Below are positions 1-5,226 of a stretch of 5,226 bases of DNA, piece by piece. Below the pieces are notes generated by a model. It was given only the letters and a program-made list of their open reading frames with translations. It made no database searches and was not told the origin of the DNA. The stretch lies in the NCBI GenBank assembly GCA_040877445.1, contig JBBDNT010000134.1, positions 1 to 5,226 on the forward strand. Direction: 5' to 3'. The first letter of the stretch is position 1; every line of letters begins with the position of its first letter. This DNA is from JBBDNT01 sp040877445. Its GTDB lineage: Bacteria > Planctomycetota > Planctomycetia > Planctomycetales > Planctomycetaceae. Both the position numbers and the translations under genes were made by a program.

Positions 1-35
1 CATTGTGCTCAACGAACTTGGGCGACTCGCCCGCG

Positions 36-59
36 GAAAATGGACCTGTCCCCTTTCCC
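36..59. repeat. Possible dispersed motif containing GGACCTGTCCCCTTT
   Basis: A stretch with core TGGACCTGTCCCCTTT abuts the truncated left repeat. From memory, GGGGACAGG-type strings like this recur between genes in planctomycete and related genomes, sometimes near REP-associated transposases. Only one copy is present in the window, so the repeat status cannot be shown here. Confidence 0.25.
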
Positions 60-134
60 CGCGACCGTGAGGGAGCGGACGAATTGGGCTGCGTGTTGAA
101 AAGCCGCTTCCTGACGGGCGCGGCTCGATGCGCG
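60..134 (+). repeat. Left copy of the palindromic intergenic repeat, truncated at its outer end
   Basis: This copy aligns with the reverse complement of 5111-5184 at 62 of 75 positions with one 1-nt gap (hand alignment). The best block is 104-134, which matches 5111-5141 reversed at 29 of 31. The left arm (61-78) pairs with 104-117 across a 25-nt spacer, but the outer 12 nt present in the right copy are missing. Position 59/60 is therefore a junction, beyond which unrelated sequence begins. The last bases also run directly into the ATTCCC-type repeat cluster. Confidence 0.7.
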
Positions 135-147
135 GAATGACGGGAAC
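129..147 (-). repeat. Half copy of the ATTCCC/GGGAAT palindrome
   Basis: TGCGCGGAATGACGGGAAC matches 244-263 of the complete copy at 231-266 except for one missing G. It lacks the ATTCCCGCC half and overlaps the end of the palindromic repeat at 60-134. Confidence 0.45.
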
Positions 148-152
148 CGCCC

Positions 153-193
153 GCGCGCGTCGTTCCCGCGAAGGCGGGAATCCAGTCGGTGCG
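153..193 (+). repeat. Complete ATTCCC/GGGAAT-type (dRS3-like) palindrome
   Basis: TTCCCGC (163-169) and GCGGGAA (174-180) form a 7-bp stem with a GAAG loop, followed by TCCAGTCG. The core resembles the dRS3 repeat of Neisseria (ATTCCC-N8-GGGAAT) and similar repeats widespread in other genomes. It forms a larger inverted pair with 231-258: 158-185 matches the reverse complement of 231-258 at 26 of 28, across a 45-nt spacer. Confidence 0.75.
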
Positions 194-230
194 CGGACGG
201 GGATCAAATGGGTAGCCGCCTTGGCGATTG

Positions 231-266
231 CTGGATTCCCGCCTGCGCGGGAATGACGGGAACGCC
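231..266 (-). repeat. Complete ATTCCC/GGGAAT-type palindrome, inverted relative to 153-193
   Basis: ATTCCCGC (235-242) and GCGGGAAT (247-254) form a perfect 8-bp stem with a CTGC loop, preceded by CTGG and followed by GACGGGAACGCC. Its plus-strand translation gives the LDSRLRGNDG peptide at the start of a spurious antisense frame. With the copy at 153-193 it could form a long cruciform or RNA hairpin downstream of the operon. Confidence 0.75.
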
Positions 267-280
267 TGCGCGAGAATGAC
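264..280 (-). repeat. Half copy of the ATTCCC/GGGAAT palindrome
   Basis: GCCTGCGCGAGAATGAC repeats the right half of the adjacent copy (241-257, one mismatch G to A) but lacks the ATTCCC half. It looks like a partial tandem duplication. Confidence 0.45.
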
Positions 281-290
281 GAAGCCGCCT

Positions 291-348
291 GCGCGCGTCA
301 TTCCCACAAAGTGCCTGCCCTCGCGAAGGCGGGAATCCAGTCGATGCG
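291..348 (+). repeat. ATTCCC/GGGAAT-type repeat split by 17 bp
   Basis: Positions 291-305 match 153-167 (14 of 15) and 323-348 match 168-193 (25 of 26), so this is a direct repeat of the 153-193 element with 17 extra bases at 306-322. The break falls exactly where the 5' stem arm is cut after TTCCC, which destroys the short hairpin. It lies 45 bp beyond the stop codon of the ATPase gene. Confidence 0.65.
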
Positions 349-392
349 CATCTCTGCGGAGGCCGCCGGTCGATGATTTTCACGCCGCTGCC

Positions 393-3300
393 TTATCCGG
401 CGCGGCGGCGTTCCGATTTTTGCGCGTGCTCCGACAGGCGCAGCGGTTCGATGCCGCGGCGCTGGAACTCTTCGGCGAGGTGTTCGTGACAGGTGAAGAC
501 GATCACCTGCCGGTCGTTCCCCGCGAACTCGATCAACGTCCGGACCGCCGCTGCGGTTCGTTGGCGGTCGAAGTTGACGAACACGTCGTCGAGCACGAGC
601 GGGAGCGTCGTGCCCGCTTTCGCGAGGCGATCGGCGACCGCCAGGCGCACGGCCAGCAGCAGTTGCTCGCGCGTGCCGCCGCTGAGTTCGCCCACGGACC
701 GCGTGCTTCCCGCGGCGTCGTCGACGAGCAACCGGCACTCTCCCAGCGGCGCCCAGACCGTTTCGAACGCGCCCTCGGTGAAGGCGGCGAAATACCGCGA
801 CGCGGACCGCAGCGTCGCCGGTTGATGCGTCCGCTCGAACTCGCGGCACATGCGGCCGAGCGTCCGCGCGGCCAACAGCGCGCCGAGCCATTCCTCGACC
901 GCGCCGTGCAACGCGGTCGCCGTCTGTTCGCGCTCGAGTCGAAGCCGCGACGCGGAGCGATCGGCGGCCAACTCGTGCAGCCGTTGCTTCACCGCTCCCA
1001 GTTCCTCGTGAGCCGCTTCCAGTTCTTCCTCGAGATGCGCGAGCTGCCCGTTGAGCGCGGTGATGCGTTCGCCGTTCTCCGCGGGATCGAAGGCCGCGAG
1101 GTCTTCGTCGACGATCGCGAGGTCCGGCTCGGTGCGGATCGCGATCGCGAGATCCTCGTCGGCGAGCTCGAGCAGTTCCTCGAGTTCCTTCCGGCGGACG
1201 ACGAGTTCCGCCCGCTCCTCGAATTCGTCCCGCGTCGCCGCGCCCCCGCGCACGAGCAGCGCCGAGCGTCGCGCGGCGGCTTCGTCGATGCGCCGCGCGT
1301 ATTGGCGGGCTTCCTTCCGCCGCTTGCGGGTTTCGCGCAGCAGCTTGCGGCGTTCCTTGCGCTGGCGGCGGAGTTCGAGCAACGATCGCTCCCAACCGTC
1401 GAGGACTTCGCCGAGCGGTGCCCGCGGGTTCCACAGGCCGACCTGCTTTCCCGCGTGCTCCATCCGCCCGCGGACCTCGTTCGAAGCCGAACGGTCCCGT
1501 TCGAGGGTGTGCCGCAGCGTTCGCAGGTTCGCGACGGCGTCGCGGGCGGCGATCAGCCGGGCCGCCGCGGCGAAGCCCTCGTCGATGTTCACGGTCTCGG
1601 TCAGCCCCGCGCGGCGCAGCGCGGCGCACCATGCCTGTCGCGCGTCGCTCGCGTCGCGGAGCGCGGCGCGATGCCGGCCGCGCAGGTCGGTCAGCCGGTC
1701 GCGCATGCGGCGCGTGCCGGCGATCGACGCGGCGATTCGTTCGATTTCGGCGACGCGGCGCGTCTGCGCGGCGATCAGCGAATCGGCGCCGGCGTGCGAT
1801 CCGCCCTCGGTTCCGCGCGGCGCCGCTTCGCGCTCGATGCGGCCGATCACCTCGCGGGTTTCGCCAAGCCGTTCGTCGTTCTCGCGAATCGCGTGCCGCA
1901 GGTCTTCCCGCCGCTCGCTCGTTTCCCGTTGGAAGTGCCGGTGGAGGGCCCACGCCATGCCGCCGCAGGTGAGGCCGAGCAAAGCATAGGCCAGGCCGGC
2001 GACGGCGCTGGTCGCGACTCCCGTGACGACTCCCAGCGCGAGGAACGCGAGCCCCGCCACGCCGAAGAAGCCGAGCACGCCCGACACCCAGCGCGGCACG
2101 TGGGGGTGATCGTCGAGCCGCGCGAGTTCGAGTTCCATGCCGGAGCGGCGGTGCTCGAATTCCGCCCGCCGCGCTTCGAGCCGGCCGAGGTCTTCCAAGT
2201 CCGCCAGGCGGCGTTTCGCCTTCGCGAACGCCTGGTCGATCGTGTCGCCCCCGAGTGCCGCGAGCCGTTGCTCGTTCTCGACCGTGCGCCGCTGCACGGC
2301 GGCGGAAAGCCGGCGGCGGCGCTTCCGCAAACGCCCGCGGCGGACGAGCGACGCCTGATAACGTCGCGCGGCCCCCAGCAACTCCGGCAGCAACGTCGGC
2401 GAGATGTCCTCGCGCTCGAGACGGGCCGCGTCCCACTCCGGCCCCGCTTCGGCGAGCGCGTCCTGCAGTTCGGTCCGCGCGTCGTCGATCGCCGCTTCGG
2501 CCTGCCCGACCGACTCCTCCAGTCCGACGATCCACGTCCGCGACGCGACCAATCCTCGCAGCGTGCCGGCGTGCCGCGCGAGCGACGCGTCTGGTCGCAG
2601 TTCGGCCGCCTCGGCCCGGAACTCCGCCGACTCGGCGCGAAGTACGTCGCGGCAGCGAGTCGCCGAGTCGATCTCGCTCTCCAATTCGTCGAGCCGGGCG
2701 AGTCCGTCCTCGGGAAAATCGGCGAGGTGCGGAACCTCCGCCAGTTCCGCTTTCAGTTCGCGAACCTGTCGCCAGGGCGCGTGCGCCCGGTCGAGGAACA
2801 AGTGGCCGCGCAATTGGCGATGCAAGTCGATGCGTTGCCGCTTGAGCGATTCGATCTTCCGGTCGAACCGGAACCGCTCGGCGGTCGACTCGGCATGCTC
2901 GGCGCGACGGCCGCCGCACTCGGCGATGCGGGCGGAAAGCTCGGCGTGCTTCCGCACGAGTTCGACGACGCGGCCGCTGTCGGTATCGGGGTCGAACAGT
3001 TTTCGCCGGGCGGCGTCGATCGCTTGCGACGCATCCAGCAGTCGTCGTCCCGCGGGGCCAAGCATCGATTCGTAGATGTGCCGGGCGACGGCCTCGTCGT
3101 CTTCCAGCGTCGCCAACTCCTGCAATTCGTGCAGTCCGATGGCGAAGACGTGCTCGAACAGCGCGGCGTCGGCGCCGCGCAGCAGGTCGTTCAGCCGCTC
3201 GGCGTCGGGACGTTCGTCGTCGAAGAAAGAGACGTCGCTCGAGCCGTTCGACAAGCGGCGCACGCCGACGAGGCCGGGACCGTTCCCGGCGTCGATGCGG

Positions 3301-3563
3301 GCGACTTCGAATCGTTCGCCGCCGTCTTCGAGGACGAGCGAGCCGCCGCGTTCGATCTCGATCGGGTTCTGCCTCGCGCGCTCGAGAGTGCCGTCGGCGG
3401 TCGTCGGCGGGAAGCCGTACAGCACGCCGCGGATGAACGCCAGCAGCGTGGACTTGCCGGCCTCGTTCGGGCCGTGAACGACGTTGACTCCCGGGGCGAG
3501 CTGGTCGAGCGTCAGTTCGCGCCACGCGCCGCAGCGATCGACGCGGATTTCACTGAACCTCAT
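393..3563 (-). CDS. YhaN-like SMC/Rad50-type ATPase with central transmembrane hairpin
   Basis: This 1056-residue protein is a Rad50/SbcC-type ATPase, closest in architecture to YhaN. The N-terminal half-ATPase has Walker A GPNEAGKST (31-39) and the stretch FAIGLHELQEL (140-150), typical of YhaN proteins. Charged, heptad-like arms span about 200-480 and 545-930. Between them, residues 493-540 hold no charged residue and should form two membrane helices. No CxxC zinc hook is seen. The C-terminal half-ATPase has signature LSGGTREQ (960-967), Walker B LPLVLDD (987-993, Asp-Asp as I recall for YhaN relatives rather than Asp-Glu), D-loop VNFD, and a switch His in FTCHEH (1026). All ATPase motifs look intact, so ATP-driven dimerisation of the heads is expected, with the arms anchored at the membrane. 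The ATG at 3563 is preferred over one 18 codons upstream: family similarity begins at MRFSEIRVDRCG and an AGAAGGA site precedes it. It is the second gene of the operon, overlapping the SbcD-like gene. The stop is TAA at 393-395. Confidence 0.95.
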   Translation of the reverse strand: MRFSEIRVDRCGAWRELTLDQLAPGVNVVHGPNEAGKSTLLAFIRGVLYGFPPTTADGTLERARQNPIEIERGGSLVLEDGGERFEVARIDAGNGPGLVGVRRLSNGSSDVSFFDDERPDAERLNDLLRGADAALFEHVFAIGLHELQELATLEDDEAVARHIYESMLGPAGRRLLDASQAIDAARRKLFDPDTDSGRVVELVRKHAELSARIAECGGRRAEHAESTAERFRFDRKIESLKRQRIDLHRQLRGHLFLDRAHAPWRQVRELKAELAEVPHLADFPEDGLARLDELESEIDSATRCRDVLRAESAEFRAEAAELRPDASLARHAGTLRGLVASRTWIVGLEESVGQAEAAIDDARTELQDALAEAGPEWDAARLEREDISPTLLPELLGAARRYQASLVRRGRLRKRRRRLSAAVQRRTVENEQRLAALGGDTIDQAFAKAKRRLADLEDLGRLEARRAEFEHRRSGMELELARLDDHPHVPRWVSGVLGFFGVAGLAFLALGVVTGVATSAVAGLAYALLGLTCGGMAWALHRHFQRETSERREDLRHAIRENDERLGETREVIGRIEREAAPRGTEGGSHAGADSLIAAQTRRVAEIERIAASIAGTRRMRDRLTDLRGRHRAALRDASDARQAWCAALRRAGLTETVNIDEGFAAAARLIAARDAVANLRTLRHTLERDRSASNEVRGRMEHAGKQVGLWNPRAPLGEVLDGWERSLLELRRQRKERRKLLRETRKRRKEARQYARRIDEAAARRSALLVRGGAATRDEFEERAELVVRRKELEELLELADEDLAIAIRTEPDLAIVDEDLAAFDPAENGERITALNGQLAHLEEELEAAHEELGAVKQRLHELAADRSASRLRLEREQTATALHGAVEEWLGALLAARTLGRMCREFERTHQPATLRSASRYFAAFTEGAFETVWAPLGECRLLVDDAAGSTRSVGELSGGTREQLLLAVRLAVADRLAKAGTTLPLVLDDVFVNFDRQRTAAAVRTLIEFAGNDRQVIVFTCHEHLAEEFQRRGIEPLRLSEHAQKSERRRAG

Positions 3564-4984
3564 GACGTCGATCCTTCTTCTTCGGTGACCGCTTCCTCGA
3601 TGACCGCCCCCGGCCAATGGTCACCGAGCGCCCGCGCATGGCCGAGTACCGCGGCCGGTTCCAGCCGCCTCCGCTCGATCGGCCAATCGGCGGGAACGGC
3701 GTCGAGCGGCGAGTCCAACGACTGCGGCGGTCGGTCCGTCTCGCCGTCGCCGGACAGGCCTTCGCCGTGCGTCCCTTCGATCCGCATCGCATCCACGCGC
3801 GTACCGTCCACGCGGATGTTCGCGGCGCGAAGATCGTTCGCGACCCATCGCCCGGTGTCGGCCGGCGAAACGCCTTCCAGCAACGCGTGGAACTCGGCCC
3901 GTTGCGGATCGAGCGGCGGCTCGTCGAGCGCCGCCCGCGTGAGGTGGAATTCGTGATGCACGGCGACGTCGCGCGGCAACGCCTCGCGCTCGGCGAGCGC
4001 GGCGATCAATTCGCGCTTCGTCGCCTCGTCCGCGATGTCCTCGAACAACCGGCCGGTCCCGAAGATTCGCCATTGGCACAACCACAGCCGTTCTCCCGGT
4101 TCCGCCCGCCGCGCTCCGATCGCTTTCGCCATCGCTTCGAGCAGGTCGTCGCGGTGCGCGTACGATTCGATCGCGAGCGGGAATCGCTCGCGGCGAACCG
4201 CGGCGGTCGGCACGAAGGTCGCCCGGGAAATTCCCGCGTCGTCGACTTCGATCAGCGTGCAACCGTGCGGTCCCGTTTGTCCGGCGGAGAGCCCCTGCGT
4301 CGCTCCGGGATGATGGACGAAGACCGCGTGCGAGCGATTCGTCCGTCGCGGACCGCCGCCGCCGAGCGCCAGATAATCGATCTCGCCGACCTCCGCCGCC
4401 GCCAGCGCCGCGCGCGTACCGGACGATCGCGGCGACTCATCCGCGCGTTCCCGCAGTCCGATGACGAACGGTCCCCGGCGCGGTCCGTCGAAACGTGCGA
4501 TTCGCGGCGCCGCGAGGCGTGCTGCGTCCGGCTTCGCGTCGGAAGCGGTTGCGTCGCCGGGTTCGATGCGGACGATCTCCGCGATCGGGCGATCGTCGCG
4601 GTTGATCTCGATCACTTCGCCCGGGTCGTCCGGAAGGAGCACGACGTTCTCGGGTAATTCGGGAATCGCCTTCCACGCGGCGCGGGGGTCGCGCTCGCCG
4701 GGCCACGCCAGCACGTCGATTCCCGCTTCCGCCAGCAGCCCGCATCCCTCGACGAGGGCGATCCGCGCCGCGAGACTGCGCTCCGCCTCGTCGAACGCAT
4801 TCCCCGTCAGCAGGAGGAAATCGACCTCGCGCTCCAGGCACGCCGCGACCACTTGCTCGAACGCCATCGTCGTCGCCGACACGACGGTTTCGACGAACGG
4901 CGCCGGGAGCGGCCCGAGGTCGCGCAACGGGGAATCGAGCAGACAGTCGGCCGCGTGAATGAACCGTAGCGGCTCGGTGGGCAT
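3560..4984 (-). CDS. SbcD/YhaO-like metallophosphoesterase-fold protein, probably catalytically inactive
   Basis: This 474-residue protein resembles the nuclease subunit of SbcCD / Mre11-Rad50 / YhaO-YhaN complexes. The N-terminus (residues 8-20) reads FIHAADCLLDSPL, matching the family signature FIHAADLHLDSPL. The phosphoesterase strand order follows: VDFLLLTGNAFD (54-65), GIDVLAWPGERDP (88-100), FVIGLRERAD (173-182), IDYLALGGGG (202-211), and a PGATQG...GPHGCTL element (226-244) as in family members. The active-site residues are nearly all changed: DxH is DCL, GD is GN, GNHD is GERD, the motif IV His position is Glu, and GHxH is GGGG. I therefore infer loss of metal-dependent nuclease activity. 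Residues from about 250 onward form a less conserved domain; residues 390-430 are charged and repetitive. The ATG at 4984 is chosen over one 22 codons upstream because the signature starts right after it and it has a good Shine-Dalgarno site. It overlaps the ATPase gene by 4 bp, implying coupled translation and a joint complex. Fold call is confident; inactivity is inferred. Confidence 0.9.
   Translation of the reverse strand: MPTEPLRFIHAADCLLDSPLRDLGPLPAPFVETVVSATTMAFEQVVAACLEREVDFLLLTGNAFDEAERSLAARIALVEGCGLLAEAGIDVLAWPGERDPRAAWKAIPELPENVVLLPDDPGEVIEINRDDRPIAEIVRIEPGDATASDAKPDAARLAAPRIARFDGPRRGPFVIGLRERADESPRSSGTRAALAAAEVGEIDYLALGGGGPRRTNRSHAVFVHHPGATQGLSAGQTGPHGCTLIEVDDAGISRATFVPTAAVRRERFPLAIESYAHRDDLLEAMAKAIGARRAEPGERLWLCQWRIFGTGRLFEDIADEATKRELIAALAEREALPRDVAVHHEFHLTRAALDEPPLDPQRAEFHALLEGVSPADTGRWVANDLRAANIRVDGTRVDAMRIEGTHGEGLSGDGETDRPPQSLDSPLDAVPADWPIERRRLEPAAVLGHARALGDHWPGAVIEEAVTEEEGSTS
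3572..3578 (-). promoter_or_regulatory. Ribosome binding site of the YhaN-like ATPase gene
   Basis: AGAAGGA on the minus strand lies 8 nt before the ATG at 3563 and sits inside the last codons of the SbcD-like gene (encoding its EEEGSTS tail). With the ATGA stop/start overlap at 3560-3563 it indicates translational coupling, with reinitiation favoured by a strong local site. Confidence 0.7.
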
Positions 4985-4990
4985 GGCGGA

Positions 4991-4994
4991 CTCC
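4991..4994 (-). promoter_or_regulatory. Ribosome binding site of the SbcD-like gene
   Basis: On the minus strand GGAG lies 6 nt before the ATG at 4984 (context CGGAGTCCGCC-ATG). It supports this start over the in-frame ATG at 5050, whose 22 extra residues (Arg-rich, no family similarity) would precede the conserved FIHAAD strand. Confidence 0.6.
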
Positions 4995-5076
4995 GTTCCG
5001 GCCGAATCGTCGCGATCCCGCCGGCACCAGCGCCGCGGACCGCGAAGCAAGAGGTGGAAGTTTACCCGCTCCGGCG

Positions 5077-5095
5077 AAACGGCGAAAGGCCGTTT
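5077..5095. other. Small perfect hairpin upstream of the operon
   Basis: AAACGGC (5077-5083) and GCCGTTT (5089-5095) form a perfect 7-bp stem with a 5-nt loop, GAAAG on the plus strand. It lies about 90 nt upstream of the first start codon. There is no long T tract on either strand, so it is not a convincing intrinsic terminator. It could end transcription arriving from the right, be an operator, or be a leader structure. A weak -10-like TAAACT lies just downstream on the minus strand, but no matching -35 is convincing, so I do not call a promoter. Confidence 0.3.
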
Positions 5096-5110
5096 GGATC
5101 ACCGGGGACA

Positions 5111-5196
5111 CGCGGATCGAGCCGCGCCGGTCAGGAAGCGGTATTTCGAACGCGGGCCGCTTCGTCCGCTCTGTCACGGTCGCGGCTCGATCCGCG
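5111..5196 (-). repeat. Complete 86-bp palindromic intergenic repeat (right copy)
   Basis: The ends are a perfect 16-bp inverted repeat: CGCGGATCGAGCCGCG (5111-5126) and CGCGGCTCGATCCGCG (5181-5196). The symmetry continues inward imperfectly to make two 31-bp arms (5111-5141 and 5166-5196, 25 of 31 matching when one is reversed) around a 24-nt spacer. Each arm tip also has a 5-bp stem, CGCGG/CCGCG. Read on the minus strand, positions 5184 to 5111 match the left copy at 60-134. The two-arm layout is like a REP/BIME-type element and could fold into a large stem in RNA or single-stranded DNA. Confidence 0.75.
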
Positions 5197-5226
5197 GGCG
5201 TCGGCTGCCGGTGGAATCAATTCCCG

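Larger units (their letters stand above)
1..392. other. Non-coding, repeat-rich region downstream of the operon
   Basis: No open frame here has a plausible start, Shine-Dalgarno site or recognisable product. The region is almost filled by the repeats listed separately. There is no clear intrinsic terminator after the TAA at 393: the inverted ATTCCC palindromes are the only strong hairpins downstream on the minus strand and none has a T tract. They may still protect or end the transcript. Positions 349-392 hold nothing I recognise. Confidence 0.6.

Noticed and set aside
153..348. Spaced repeats considered as a CRISPR array.
   Set aside because: The copies are in mixed orientation, of unequal length and irregularly spaced, with half copies; there are no uniform spacers and no cas genes.
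298..3525. A 1075-codon minus-strand frame overlapping the ATPase gene in another frame.
   Set aside because: The translation is Arg/Ala/Gly-rich with no motif; the frame beginning at 3563 carries Walker A, LSGG and Walker B in the correct order.
228..3956. A 1242-codon open frame on the plus strand, longer than the real ATPase gene.
   Set aside because: It is antisense to a gene with unmistakable ATPase motifs. Its codons are in register with the complementary codons, where a stop needs TTA, CTA or TCA in the real gene, which are rare at this GC content. It starts inside an ATTCCC repeat (peptide LDSRLRGNDG, a common spurious translation), has low-complexity Arg/Ala/Glu sequence and shows no domain.
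3617..4657. A 346-codon plus-strand frame opposite the SbcD-like gene.
   Set aside because: It is antisense to the conserved phosphoesterase-fold frame, has no recognisable domain, and is explained by high GC.
3560..4984. Whether the altered catalytic motifs come from a frameshift or sequencing error.
   Set aside because: The substitutions are scattered single-residue changes in an uninterrupted frame with flanking family residues preserved, which a frameshift would not produce.
5056..5066. A possible -10 element (TAAACT on the minus strand) for an operon promoter.
   Set aside because: There is no convincing -35 at the proper distance and the hexamer matches weakly, so a promoter call is not supported.
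4437..5177. A 246-codon minus-strand frame running across the repeat and the start of the SbcD-like gene.
   Set aside because: It reads through the palindromic repeat and then runs out of frame with the SbcD-like gene; its Arg-rich translation has no family resemblance.

Overview
The window is high-GC DNA carrying one compact two-gene operon on the minus strand, between two short non-coding flanks full of repeats. The GC-rich, Arg/Ala-rich coding style, the membrane-hairpin YhaN-type ATPase paired with a divergent SbcD/YhaO-type protein, and the form of the intergenic repeats suggest a planctomycete-like environmental bacterium. That assignment is inference; there is no rRNA or other marker gene here.

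Layout, in the direction of transcription (right to left). Positions 4985-5226 are the upstream region: a complete 86-bp palindromic repeat (5111-5196), a small perfect hairpin (5077-5095), and a leader with a Shine-Dalgarno site. Positions 4984-3560 encode a 474-residue protein with the calcineurin-like metallophosphoesterase fold of SbcD/Mre11/YhaO, but almost every metal-binding and catalytic residue is replaced. Its stop overlaps the start of the next gene in an ATGA junction. Positions 3563-393 encode a 1056-residue SMC/Rad50-type ATPase of the YhaN kind, with ATPase halves at the two ends, long charged coiled-coil-like arms, and two predicted membrane helices in the middle instead of a zinc hook. 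Positions 1-392 have no gene and hold a dense set of short repeats.

The two proteins should form an SbcC-SbcD / Rad50-Mre11-like or YhaN-YhaO-like complex, tethered to the membrane through the ATPase. The unusual point is that the nuclease partner appears catalytically dead, so the complex may be structural or regulatory rather than a conventional nuclease.

A second notable feature is a ~75-bp repeat present once on each side of the operon in opposite orientation (60-134 and 5111-5184, about 83% identical by hand alignment). It is most likely a dispersed intergenic repeat, but it exactly brackets the operon. Next to the left copy lies a cluster of ATTCCC-N-GGGAAT palindromes, one of them split by 17 bp. 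Very long open frames on the plus strand (notably 228-3956) are antisense shadows of the real genes.
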